Part shown: in pieces, positions 54,478 through 64,000 of the stretch
Layout: the number at the start of each line of letters is the position of its first letter
Position numbering within the stretch: the first letter of the stretch is position 1
Origin: Prado023 sp963818445
Lineage (GTDB): Bacteria > Actinomycetota > Actinomycetes > S36-B12 > CAIYMF01
DNA: 64,000 bases
NCBI GenBank assembly: GCA_963818445.1
Contig: CAWFSG010000019.1
Coordinates: forward strand, 124,001-188,000
Direction of reading: 5' to 3'
Made by a program: the position numbers and the translations under genes
Notes under the pieces: model-generated
Seen by the model: the letters and a program-made list of their open reading frames with translations, nothing else
Told to the model about the DNA's origin: nothing
Database searches by the model: none

Positions 54478-55530
54478 ATGACAGCCGATCCGCTCCTGCC
54501 CCCGATCACCTGTCCGAGCAGCCTTGTGGCCTCCTGCGCCCCCCTGCTCGGCTTCGCACCTGAGAAGTCGCTCGTCGGGTTCATCCATGGAGTTCCCGGA
54601 AGGGTCTCGCCGGTCATCATGCGCGTTGACCTGCCACCGGCAGGGCCGTGCGCCGAGGCGGCGACCCAGACGGCCCTGAGCATCGTTGGCACCGGCGGGA
54701 TCGCCGTCGACTGGGTGGCGTGGGTCGAGGATGCCGACTCCACGACACGCGATGACCTCTCCAGTGCCGGCTTCCTCCGCGAGCTGCGCTCGGCCCTGGA
54801 CCTCGTCAGGATCGAGGTCGGAGGAAACCTCAGCACGAACGGCCGGATGTGGTGGTCGCACTCGTGCACGGAGCCGGAATGCTGCCCGGTGCAGGGCACC
54901 CCGCTGGACGCCACCATCATGAACGCGGTCCGCGCGGAGTACGTCTACGCGGGATATGCGCCCCTGGCCAGTCGGGACCACCTCGTGAGTCGGATCACCC
55001 GAGACGATCAGCGTGCCGCCGAAGTCGAGCGGGCTCTGACGCGGCGCCGGCCTGCCCAGCCCACTCAACGATGGCGCGACTCGCAGGTCACCTTCCTCAC
55101 GGGGCTCCTCCTGCCCCAAGGCGCCTGCCACGCCCCCCTGGTCACGCTCACCCCCACCCGAACGGCTCGCGTCCTTCGTGCACTGGTCGACATCCGCGTT
55201 CGTGACGTCATTCTCCACCGCCTGGTGGTTCGCGGGCACCACTGCGATCGATGCTGGGAAGGCACGATCGAGACCCTCTGCGATGTGGTGCGGTCCGCAC
55301 CCGAGGGCACTGGGGCCCCCGCGGCGACCATCCTCGCGCTGGTCTCCTGGATGCGTGGAGAAGGCGCCCTGGCCACCGTCTGTGTGCACCGTGCCCTGGC
55401 CCAGGATCCCGACTACCGGCTGGCATCCCTGGCCGCACAACTCATGGGGCGTGGCAGCGATCCGCGAACCTGGCGTGAGTCGCTGGCTGACCTGCCCGAA
55501 TCCGAGTGCTGGAACCCAGGACGCCCCTGA
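54478..55530 (+). CDS. DUF4192 protein
   Basis: The 350-residue protein starts MTADPLLPPITCPSSLVASC and shows DUF4192 features: LLGFAPEKSLVGFIHG near the N-terminus, WWSHSCTEPECCPVQGTPLD with a Cys cluster, and a helical C-terminal half (ATILALVSWMRGEGALATVCV, ALAQDPDYRLASL). DUF4192 proteins are common in actinomycetes and have no known function. A CCCGAT/ATCGGG hairpin (54445-54462) lies just before its start. No operon partner is clear. Confidence 0.85.
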   Translation: MTADPLLPPITCPSSLVASCAPLLGFAPEKSLVGFIHGVPGRVSPVIMRVDLPPAGPCAEAATQTALSIVGTGGIAVDWVAWVEDADSTTRDDLSSAGFLRELRSALDLVRIEVGGNLSTNGRMWWSHSCTEPECCPVQGTPLDATIMNAVRAEYVYAGYAPLASRDHLVSRITRDDQRAAEVERALTRRRPAQPTQRWRDSQVTFLTGLLLPQGACHAPLVTLTPTRTARVLRALVDIRVRDVILHRLVVRGHHCDRCWEGTIETLCDVVRSAPEGTGAPAATILALVSWMRGEGALATVCVHRALAQDPDYRLASLAAQLMGRGSDPRTWRESLADLPESECWNPGRP

Positions 55531-55583
55531 CCGACCGTCGTGTCGCATTTGCGAGGCGCGCTGGGCCCGTGTACCTTCTGCGG

Positions 55584-55700
55584 CAGGTCAAGAGTCCCAG
55601 CATCAAGCCCTGGCTTGCTGGGCGGCAACCCTCCGACCGCGGTGGGGTGCCCCAGGTGAGGACCTGGTTGCTACCGCCTCCCGGCGGGACGCAGCAAGCG
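55584..55700 (+). ncRNA. SAM-IV riboswitch upstream of metY
   Basis: P1 pairs CAGGTC (55584-55589) with GACCTG (55661-55666). The next helix has CCAGC, AAGCC and their partners GGCTT, GCTGG (around 55597-55620), followed by the conserved GGCGGCAACCCTCCGACCGC and GGTGGGGTGCCCC. A downstream CCTCCCGGCGGG segment fits the extra pseudoknot of SAM-IV. A hairpin at 55725-55746 may be the expression platform. SAM-IV riboswitches control methionine genes in actinobacteria. Confidence 0.88.
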
Positions 55701-55724
55701 CGGGTCTTGCCCCCCAGCAAGGCC

Positions 55725-55746
55725 CCTGACCCCGACGGGGGTCTGG
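55725..55746 (+). terminator. hairpin between the riboswitch and metY
   Basis: CCTGACCCC and GGGGGTCTGG pair with one mismatch, 78 bp before the metY start. Likely the regulated terminator or part of the switch. Confidence 0.5.
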
Positions 55747-55823
55747 GACTCGGCACCTTCCGATTCACAGACCAACGTCACACCCGCAACGGCCCTCCGG
55801 GGCCATCACGAGGAGACGTCGAG

Positions 55824-57140
<1,317 letters not shown>

Positions 57141-57154
57141 CGCTCCTGCCACGC

Positions 57155-57231
57155 GCCGGCCCCTCAGCCGCTGCCTGTGACGACCTCCCGAGCGGGGGTC
57201 AGCCACGGTGCAGCCGCCGAGGGGCCGGTGC
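57155..57231 (+). terminator. long imperfect hairpin after metY
   Basis: Arm GCCGGCCCCTCAGCCGCTGC faces GCAGCCGCCGAGGGGCCGGT with two mismatches, about 15 bp after the metY stop; a smaller stem sits in the loop. Confidence 0.65.
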
Positions 57232-57235
57232 GTGT

Positions 57236-57310
57236 CACGGGGGAGTCCCTCACCGGGTAGTCCCTCACGGGGCAGTCCCTCACGGGGCAGTCCCGCACAG
57301 GGCAGTCGCT
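57236..57310. repeat. five tandem 15-bp repeats
   Basis: Five copies of CACGGGGCAGTCCCT with one to four changes each, between metY and the universal stress protein gene. The period equals five codons, but no credible gene covers it. Confidence 0.8.
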
Positions 57311-57390
57311 CACGTGGGCCCGGCGGCGCCTGACCGGAATCCCGGCGCCCGAACCACTACGGTGGTCGCAGAGACGCCAGGGAGGTAACG

Positions 57391-57786
57391 ATGAGTGGAG
57401 TCGTGGTCGGGTACGTCGCAAGCCCCGAGGGCGAGGCAGCCGTACGTCAGGGGATCGCCGAGGCGAAGCTGCGCGGGACCATGGTCGTGGTCGTCTACTC
57501 CGACCACGGTGAGAAACTCGACAGCGCCACAGCCGTGGAGCGCACAGAGGCTCTGGATCGCGTCCACGCCATGCTGCACGCCGCGGACGTGGAGCATGAC
57601 CTGCGCCACCTGGTGCGCGGCAAGGACCCGGTCAACGACGTGCTGGACACCGCGGAGGAGATGCAGGCGGAGCTCATCGTCATCGGGATCCGCAGGCGCA
57701 CCCCCGTCGGAAAGCTCGTACTGGGTTCCAACTCGCAGTCCATCCTGCTCGAGGCCACCATCCCGGTCCTGGCCGTCAAGGCCTGA
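57391..57786 (+). CDS. universal stress protein
   Basis: The 131-residue UspA-fold protein starts MSGVVVGYVASPEGEAAV. The ATP-binding motif G-2x-G-9x-G-S is visible in IGIRRRTPVGKLVLGSNSQSIL. ATG at 57391 follows GGGAGGT, with a possible TACGGT -10 at about 57358. It is a single-domain USP; role in stress survival is general to the family. Confidence 0.9.
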   Translation: MSGVVVGYVASPEGEAAVRQGIAEAKLRGTMVVVVYSDHGEKLDSATAVERTEALDRVHAMLHAADVEHDLRHLVRGKDPVNDVLDTAEEMQAELIVIGIRRRTPVGKLVLGSNSQSILLEATIPVLAVKA

Positions 57787-57969
57787 TCTGTCCGGATTCG
57801 CAAGAGGCCGAAGGGTTTGCCCCTGCCCGCGGCCGGGAACATACGGGGACGCATGTGTCGTTGTAGCAGGGGTGCCCGCCCCAGCGCGGACGCGTGACAG
57901 AATGACCAACGTTCCCGGGACCGGCGCATAGCCTGCGCGCCCGGACGTCGAAGTGAGAGGCATCTGCTG

Positions 57970-59535
<1,566 letters not shown>

Positions 59536-59540
59536 CGGCT

Positions 59541-60071
59541 GTGGAGCCCGGGGACGGCGGAGCCGGGCCGCGCCTCATCCGGATCGACCACGATCCTGTG
59601 CCGGACGAGTCGGCGGAGGTCCTGGATCGGCGCGCGGTGCGCGCAGTGATCCGTCGAGGCGACCTGCTCCTGATGGTGCACTCCACGGTCGCGGGCGACT
59701 TCAAGTTCCCCGGGGGAGGCGTCGAACCGGGGGAGTCCCCCCACCAGGCACTTGTTCGCGAGGTGTCCGAGGAGTGCGGGCGCACCGTCACGCGGGTTGG
59801 CGACGTGATCCTTCGCACAGTCGAGCACAGGCGCGCGCGCGAACCCGGACTCACCTTCCGGATGGAGTCCACCTACTTCCCGTGCGACGTGGGCGACGCG
59901 GCCCACGCCCAGCGCCTCGACGCGTACGAGCATGCACTCGCCTTCGAGCCGGCGTGGATCGGCATCGACGAGGCGATCGCCGTGAACCAGCGCATCCTGG
60001 TCTCCGGCTCGGCCCAGACGTGGGTCACGAGGGAGACTCGTGTCCTGCGCGCTTTGCGAGGTCTGGGCTAA
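59541..60071 (+). CDS. Nudix hydrolase
   Basis: The 176-residue protein has a Nudix box GGVEPGESPHQALVREVSEE followed by CG (GX5EX7REUXEEXGU), the metal site for cleaving nucleoside-diphosphate-linked substrates. GTG at 59541 is 5 bp after the sigma factor stop. The C-terminal half (YEHALAFEPAWIGIDEAIAVNQRIL) resembles NUDIX proteins of the MutT/ADP-ribose type without a clear substrate. Probably in the sigma-factor transcription unit. Confidence 0.88.
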   Translation: MEPGDGGAGPRLIRIDHDPVPDESAEVLDRRAVRAVIRRGDLLLMVHSTVAGDFKFPGGGVEPGESPHQALVREVSEECGRTVTRVGDVILRTVEHRRAREPGLTFRMESTYFPCDVGDAAHAQRLDAYEHALAFEPAWIGIDEAIAVNQRILVSGSAQTWVTRETRVLRALRGLG

Positions 60072-60199
60072 GGGGACCCACGCGTACCTCGTCTCAGGCG
60101 AATCCCTGCACACTCTCTCCTCGCGCGGGAAACACGTGATCGCACGCCGGTGCGTCAGCATTCGCCCACGCTGGATCTTGAATCTGGCGTCACCGTCGT

Positions 60200-60215
60200 G
60201 GGGGCCGGGCCCCCC
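60200..60215 (-). terminator. short G/C hairpin at the 3' end of pilB
   Basis: GGGGGCC facing GGCCCCC directly abuts the stop of the minus-strand ATPase gene. Confidence 0.45.
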
Positions 60216-61914
60216 TCACACCGCCGCCAGCGCCTCTGCGTCGATCGACAGCGTCCGCAGCAGTTCGGCCGGCGTCGTCAGCCCAGCGACCGCCGCCTCA
60301 ACCCCCAACCGCTGCAGCGACCGGAAGCCCTCGCCCATCGCCGCCGACGCAATGGCCGTCTCGCCCGCCCCCGCCATCAGCGCAGCACGCACCCCCCGGG
60401 TGATCGGCAGCATCTCGTACAGCCCGATCCGCCCGGAGTACCCGGACATCCCGCATGACCGGCACCCGACGGACGCAACGCACGCCGCGGCCTCCGATGT
60501 CCGTCATCCCCAGCCGCCGACGGGTGTCCGCATCGGCAGAAGCGTGCACCACGCACTCCGTGCACGGCTTGCGCACGAGCCTCTGCGCCATCGACAGCGT
60601 CAGCGAGGACGCCACCAGGTAGTTGGGCACGCCCATCTCCACCAGCCGGATCACGGCCGAAGCCGAGTCGTTCGTGTGCAGCGTGGACAGCACGAGGTGA
60701 CCGGTGAGCGCCGCCCGAACCGCGAGCTCGGCGGTGATCTGGTCGCGGATCTCGCCGACCATGATCACGTCAGGGTCCTGGCGCAGCGCCGAGCGCAGGC
60801 CAGCCGCGAAGGTCATGCCGGTCTTGTCGGAGACCTGCACCTGGGCCACGCCGGGCAGCTCGATCTCGACCGGGTCCTCGAGCGTGATCAGGTTCCGCTC
60901 GTCGTTGACCATCTGCCGGATCGCCGCGTACAGCGTGGTCGACTTGCCCGAGCCGGTCGGCCCAGTGATCAGGACGAGCCCCTGCGACAGGTGCAGCGCG
61001 TTCTGCAGGATCAGCTCCTGGTCCAGGCCCATGCCCAGGTCGGTGAGGCTCGGCAGTGATGCCTGGTCGGACAGCAGTCGCACGACGATCTTCTCGCCGT
61101 GCATCGTGGGCAGCGTGGACACGCGCAGGTTGCGGTCACGACCGTCCACTCGCAGCCGGGCGCGACCGTCCTGCGGGACGCGCCGCTCCACGATGTCGAG
61201 TCCCGACACGATCTTGGTGCGCGCGACGATGGAGGAGTGGCCGCTGCGCGGCAGCGACATGAGCGGGCGCAGGGTGCCATCGATACGGACCCGGACGCGA
61301 ACCCCGTCGCGCATGGGCTCGATGTGGACGTCGCTGGCCCCGGCCCGAACCGCAGCCGAGAGGATCTGGTGGACGGCAGCGACGGCACCCTCGTCCTCCC
61401 CGGCCTCGAGGCTGACCTCCTCGTCGATCGACAGCTCCGAGACGAACTTCTCCAGCGCGTCCTCGGTGACCACCTGGCTCCAGAGTTCGGCGATCTTCTC
61501 GCGGAGCTGGCTCTCAGCGGCGACGACCACCTCGAGGCGCAACCCCTGGGCCCGCATCCGCAGGTCGTCGAGAGCGACCACGTCTACCGGGTCGGCCACG
61601 GCGACCCGCAGCACCCCCTCGCGGACGGTCAGCGGGAGAACAACGTGCTGGACGGCGATGCTGTGCGGGATCCGCCGGGCGACACCGGGGTCGATGATCT
61701 GCAGCTCGAGGTCCACCACCTGCAGCCCGTGCATGTCGGCCAGCGCCGCGGCGACAGCACCGTCGGTGACCAGGCCGGCGTCGACCAGCACCCGGCCGAG
61801 GCGACGGCGGACCGTCCGCCCGTCCCGGGCCTGGGCCTCGAGGGCAGCCTCCAGCTGCTGCGGGGTGATGACCCCCCAGCCGACCAGCGTGTCGCCGAGC
61901 TTCCTGCGCGCCAT
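60216..61914 (-). CDS. type IV pilus/type II secretion assembly ATPase PilB/GspE-like (one frameshift)
   Basis: This AAA+ hexameric ATPase powers pilus extension or secretion. ATG at 61914 starts MARRKLGDTLVGWGVITPQQ after GAGAAGGGGG. Order: GspE N-terminal domains (about 1-150), then the motor with Walker A ITGPTGSGKSTTLYA, Asp box (RIDGT), Walker B VIMVGEIRD and His box (GHLVLSTLHTND). A Cys-pair zinc knuckle (PCTEC ... CRSCG) spans a frameshift near 60465; the other frame continues SGYSGRIGLYEMLP to the stop at 60216. No pilC, pilT or pilin lies nearby in the window. Confidence 0.88.
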
Positions 61915-61974
61915 AGTGCGCCCCCTTCTCCCGGGGTGATCGTCGGCATCCGGGGGAGCGGGGTTGAGCCGAAC

Positions 61975-61999
61975 GGGTGGGGGAGGGGGTGGGGTGGGG
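61975..61999 (+). other. G-run tract with quadruplex-forming pattern
   Basis: Five runs of 3-5 G (GGG, GGGGG, GGGGG, GGGG, GGGG) separated by single T or A bases on the plus strand, in the leader region 60 bp upstream of the pilB start. Confidence 0.6.
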
Positions 62000-62009
62000 C
62001 GGCTGCCTA

Positions 62010-62184
62010 CTCTCCTGGGAGAGATCGATCTCGCGCGGTGCGTCATCCTGTCGGGCGAAGTCCGAGTCCTCGCCGACATCGGGCATGGAGAGCAGCGCCT
62101 CCTTGAAGCCGTTCGCTGCCTCGCCGTCGTTCGGCCCGGAGCCGTGGATTGCGTTGTAGCCTGCGTCTGTGTCTGATCCCATGG
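62010..62184 (-). pseudogene. possible antitoxin-like C-terminal remnant
   Basis: From ATG 62184 the minus strand reads MGSDTDAGYNAIHGSGPNDG, then FKEALLSMPDVGEDSDFARQ and an acidic stretch, before running into Pro/Arg-rich sequence with no relation. The ALLSMPDVGEDSDF segment is like the acidic tails of small VapB/Phd-type antitoxins as I recall them. No DNA-binding part precedes it and no toxin follows, so it would be a fragment. Confidence 0.35.
62157..62162 (+). promoter_or_regulatory. putative leaderless -10 for the nucleotidyltransferase gene
   Basis: TAGCCT ends 6 bases before GTG at 62169. Confidence 0.5.
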
Positions 62185-62468
62185 TCACAGTCGACCACGA
62201 AGCGCTCGCCGATGTGTGCACGCGATATGGGATCGCGCGGCTGTGGGTCTTCGGCTCGACCGCGCGAGGGGAGGCGCGGCCGGACAGCGACATCGACCTC
62301 TTGTACGAGGTGGCGCCAGGATCGCGACTCGGCTGGGAGATCGTCGATCTCATCGACGAGTTGGCTGTCATCTTCGGCCGTCCTGTCGATCTCGTCTCCC
62401 GCCGCTCGGTCCACCCCCTGATCCGAGAGGCTGTCCTCTCCGAGGCGAAGGAGATCCATGCGGCGTGA
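62169..62468 (+). CDS. minimal nucleotidyltransferase (MNT-type antitoxin)
   Basis: The 99-residue protein starts (GTG) MSDPMVTVDHEALADVCTRY and has the minimal polymerase-beta-like motif GSTARGEARPDSDIDLLYEV (GSx10DxD). Such MNT proteins pair with HEPN-domain partners (DUF86) as toxin-antitoxin modules. The expected partner starts at 62458 by an overlapping ATG but is only 16 codons long. The protein appears intact; without HEPN it may be an orphan. Confidence 0.8.
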   Translation: MSDPMVTVDHEALADVCTRYGIARLWVFGSTARGEARPDSDIDLLYEVAPGSRLGWEIVDLIDELAVIFGRPVDLVSRRSVHPLIREAVLSEAKEIHAA

Positions 62469-62508
62469 CGCACTGATCATCGCCGAGATTGATCGGCGGA
62501 CTGACTGA
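62458..62508 (+). pseudogene. truncated HEPN-domain (DUF86) toxin remnant
   Basis: ATG at 62458, inside the 3' end of the MNT gene, opens MRRDALIIAEIDRRTD and a stop. The first ten residues fit the start of a HEPN/DUF86 protein, and the overlap is the usual MNT-HEPN layout. The rest is missing: the sequence runs directly into the 3' end of the convergent kinase-like gene at 62477. A deletion joining the two is the simplest explanation. Confidence 0.5.
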
Positions 62509-63049
62509 CCGCCTCGAGCCACTGGGCCACCGCTCCGGGCGAGCGCAGCCGGTACCAGCGCAGGTCCGCCCAGGTGGTGCTGGCCATCGCCGGGACGTAG
62601 AGCCGCCGGTAGCGCTCCACGCCGTCCCACGCCCAGCGGATCACGCTCCGCTCGGGGTCGTGCAGCGCCAGCAGGTTCGCCGGGGACTCCCGGTTGCCGT
62701 TCCACAGCTCCGTGCGCCGCACCACCCTGCCGAACGAGCGGCTCGTCACGCGCCACATCACGAGCGGGCGCGGGAGGTCCAGCCAGACGATCGTGTCGGC
62801 GCGGGCCCAGATCTGCGTGCTCACGGGCCGGTAGTTGCCGCACACGACCCACCCTCCGGACGCAGCATCGGCCGCATCCAGGGCCTCTCGGACGGCGTCG
62901 GCGAACTCCTCCGGCGGAGTCGGCGTCCACCCGGCCTGGTGGTAGTGGGCGTCGAGCTCGACGTGCGGCACGCCCAGCCGCTCGGCCACCTGGTCGGCGA
63001 GGGTCGTCTTGCCCGACCCGGAGTTCCCGACGATCACGACTCGGCGCAC
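62477..63049 (-). CDS. P-loop kinase-like protein (adenylate kinase-related)
   Basis: The 190-residue protein has Walker A VGNSGSGKTTLADQVAERLG and a lid-like segment HYHQAGWTPTPPEEFADAVREAL. A Walker B-like DTIVWLDLPRPLVMWRV follows, then RRTELWNGNRESPANL, as in the AdK-related FlaR/YqaB-like group. The substrate is unknown. Its last residues (VAQWLEAVSQSADQSRR) overlap the HEPN remnant on the other strand, so the native C-terminus may have been altered by the deletion there. ATG at 63049. Confidence 0.75.
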   Translation of the reverse strand: MRRVVIVGNSGSGKTTLADQVAERLGVPHVELDAHYHQAGWTPTPPEEFADAVREALDAADAASGGWVVCGNYRPVSTQIWARADTIVWLDLPRPLVMWRVTSRSFGRVVRRTELWNGNRESPANLLALHDPERSVIRWAWDGVERYRRLYVPAMASTTWADLRWYRLRSPGAVAQWLEAVSQSADQSRR

Positions 63050-63096
63050 CCGCAGAGCCTACGCAGAACCCACTCGCCGGCAGGCCGCTCCCGGGA

Positions 63097-63102
63097 TAGC
63101 GT
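63097..63102 (+). promoter_or_regulatory. putative leaderless -10 for guaB1
   Basis: TAGCGT ends 6 bases before the ATG at 63109. Confidence 0.55.
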
Positions 63103-63108
63103 GGCGGC

Positions 63109-64000
63109 ATGCGCTTCCTGCACGAGCTGCCCGCCCACGACCTGACCTACGACGACGCCTTCCTGGTCCCGACCCGCTCGGCCGTCGCCTCCCGGTTCGC
63201 CGTCGACCTCACCGCCCCCGACGGGTCCGGAGCCACCATCCCGATCATCGTGGCCAACATGACGGCTGTCGCCGGCCGGCGGATGGCCGAGACCGTGGCA
63301 CGGCGTGGTGGACTGGTGATCATCCCGCAGGACATCCCCGTGGAGGTCGTCGCCGATGTCGTCGCGTGGGTCAAGGGCCGGCACCCGGTCTATGACACCC
63401 CCGTGCGGCTCTCCCCGGACGAGACGATCGGCGCGGCGCTCTCCCTGATCCACAAGCGCTCCCACGGCGCGGCGGTCGTGGAGCGCGAGGGTGTGCCCGT
63501 CGGCATCGTGACGGAGTCCGACTGCGTGGACACCGACCGCTTCAGCAGCGTGGCCGACGTCATGAGCGAGGAGGTCTTCACCCTTCCCGACGGGGTCGAG
63601 CCCCGCGAAGCGTTCGAAGCGATGCACCGCGCCCGGCGCAAGGTCGCCCCGATCGTGGCCCCCAACGGCACCATGGTGGGCGTCCTGACCGCGCCGGGCG
63701 CCCTGCGCTCGACGGTCTACACGCCGGCGCTGGACGCCCGCGGGCGCCTGCGCGTAGGTGCGGCGATCGGCGTCAACGGCGACGTCCGGGGCCGCGCCGA
63801 AGCCCTGCTCGCGGCCGGGGTGGACATCCTCGTCGTCGACACCGCACACGGCCACCAGGAGAAGATGGTCGAGGCGCTGGGCGCGGTCCGCAAGGCCCGG
63901 CACGTCGCACCGACGGTGCCTGTCGTCGCCGGGAACGTGGTCACCGCCGCCGGCACCCTGGACCTCATCGAGGCCGGCGCGGACATCGTCAAGGTCGGGG
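63109..64000 (+). CDS. guaB1: GuaB1 family IMP dehydrogenase/GMP reductase-related protein (partial)
   Basis: The gene runs off the right edge after 297 codons. It starts MRFLHELPAHDLTYDDAFLVP. The IMPDH/GMPR barrel begins (PIIVANMTAVAGRRMAETVARRGG), is interrupted by two CBS domains (TPVRLSPDETIGAALSLI, VADVMSEEVFTLP) and resumes with VGAAIGVNGDVRGRAEALLA, VDILVVDTAHGH and VPVVAGNVVTAAG. The catalytic Cys loop lies beyond the window. In actinomycetes GuaB1 is the CBS-containing homologue that acts as a GMP reductase in purine salvage; the true IMPDH is another gene. Confidence 0.88.
   Translation, partial: MRFLHELPAHDLTYDDAFLVPTRSAVASRFAVDLTAPDGSGATIPIIVANMTAVAGRRMAETVARRGGLVIIPQDIPVEVVADVVAWVKGRHPVYDTPVRLSPDETIGAALSLIHKRSHGAAVVEREGVPVGIVTESDCVDTDRFSSVADVMSEEVFTLPDGVEPREAFEAMHRARRKVAPIVAPNGTMVGVLTAPGALRSTVYTPALDARGRLRVGAAIGVNGDVRGRAEALLAAGVDILVVDTAHGHQEKMVEALGAVRKARHVAPTVPVVAGNVVTAAGTLDLIEAGADIVKVG

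Noticed and set aside
57236..57310. CRISPR array
   Set aside because: The 15-bp units are directly adjacent with no spacers, and there are no cas genes.
57164..57421. Minus-strand 85-codon frame with a pentapeptide repeat (VRDCP)
   Set aside because: It overlaps the start of the universal stress gene and the metY terminator, and has no ribosome binding site. The pentapeptides do not fit the A(D/N)LXX family.

Overview
The window is high-GC DNA with dense gene packing, frequent 4-base start/stop overlaps (GTGA or ATGA) and GTG starts. The gene orders rpsO-pnp-pepR...dapB, thyX...dapA-rnj-ftsK, rimO-pgsA-cinA-clgR, recA-recX-miaB-miaA-dapF-hflX-dinG and lexA/LysM...nrdR-nrdJ are those of class Actinomycetes. 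No rRNA, tRNA, CRISPR array, prophage or insertion sequence was recognised. The genus cannot be told from the sequence; an uncultured or metagenome-derived actinomycete would fit.

Layout. 1-4.0 kb: two minus-strand secreted surface proteins with similar signal peptides, acidic Glu/Pro/Ala linkers and a shared upstream block; the second carries four near-identical DUF5979 repeats and a LAATG class-E-type sortase signal. 4.2-8.5 kb: rpsO, pnp and an M16 protease. 9-18 kb: dapB, a small membrane/TPR protein, a ketosamine-3-kinase-like protein, a HAD phosphatase, an alpha/beta hydrolase, a class III aminotransferase coupled to an unusually long class II aldolase, a Gly/Asp-rich membrane protein and an MFS transporter. 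18-30 kb: a 26-residue membrane peptide, gap, thyX, a CofE-like protein, dapA, RNase J, ftsK, rimO, pgsA, cinA and clgR. 30-43.6 kb: Lhr helicase, DUF3046, then the recA to dinG run. 43.6-51 kb: peroxiredoxin, DUF2252, the divergent SOS pair lexA/LysM, nrdR and B12-dependent nrdJ. 51-60 kb: a Pro-rich membrane protein, an SDR/SRPBCC pair, a GreA-like protein, DUF4192, a SAM-IV riboswitch with metY, a universal stress protein, the principal sigma factor and a Nudix hydrolase. 60-64 kb: an isolated PilB/GspE ATPase, a toxin-antitoxin scar, a P-loop kinase-like protein and a partial guaB1.

How the genes fit together. Three dap genes serve lysine and peptidoglycan synthesis. RNase J, PNPase and ClgR belong to RNA and protein turnover. 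recA, recX, lexA, the LysM protein and possibly dinG form an SOS set, with visible LexA boxes at recA and in the lexA/LysM spacer. nrdR-nrdJ and thyX supply DNA precursors; the nrdR promoter has an NrdR box on top of it and DnaA-box-like repeats after it.

The strongest general caution is sequence quality. At least eleven otherwise well-conserved genes, including pnp, thyX, miaB, dinG and the principal sigma factor, are split by one or more single-base frameshifts. Because many are housekeeping genes, assembly or basecalling indels are far more likely than pseudogenes, so those genes are annotated here as whole loci. A second general pattern is a TANNNT -10 hexamer 6-7 bases before the start codon in front of many genes, which points to widespread leaderless transcription. 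I did not find a clearly new multi-gene system. The best candidates for follow-up are the paired surface proteins, the toxin-antitoxin scar and the CsoR-like palindrome ahead of the peroxiredoxin.
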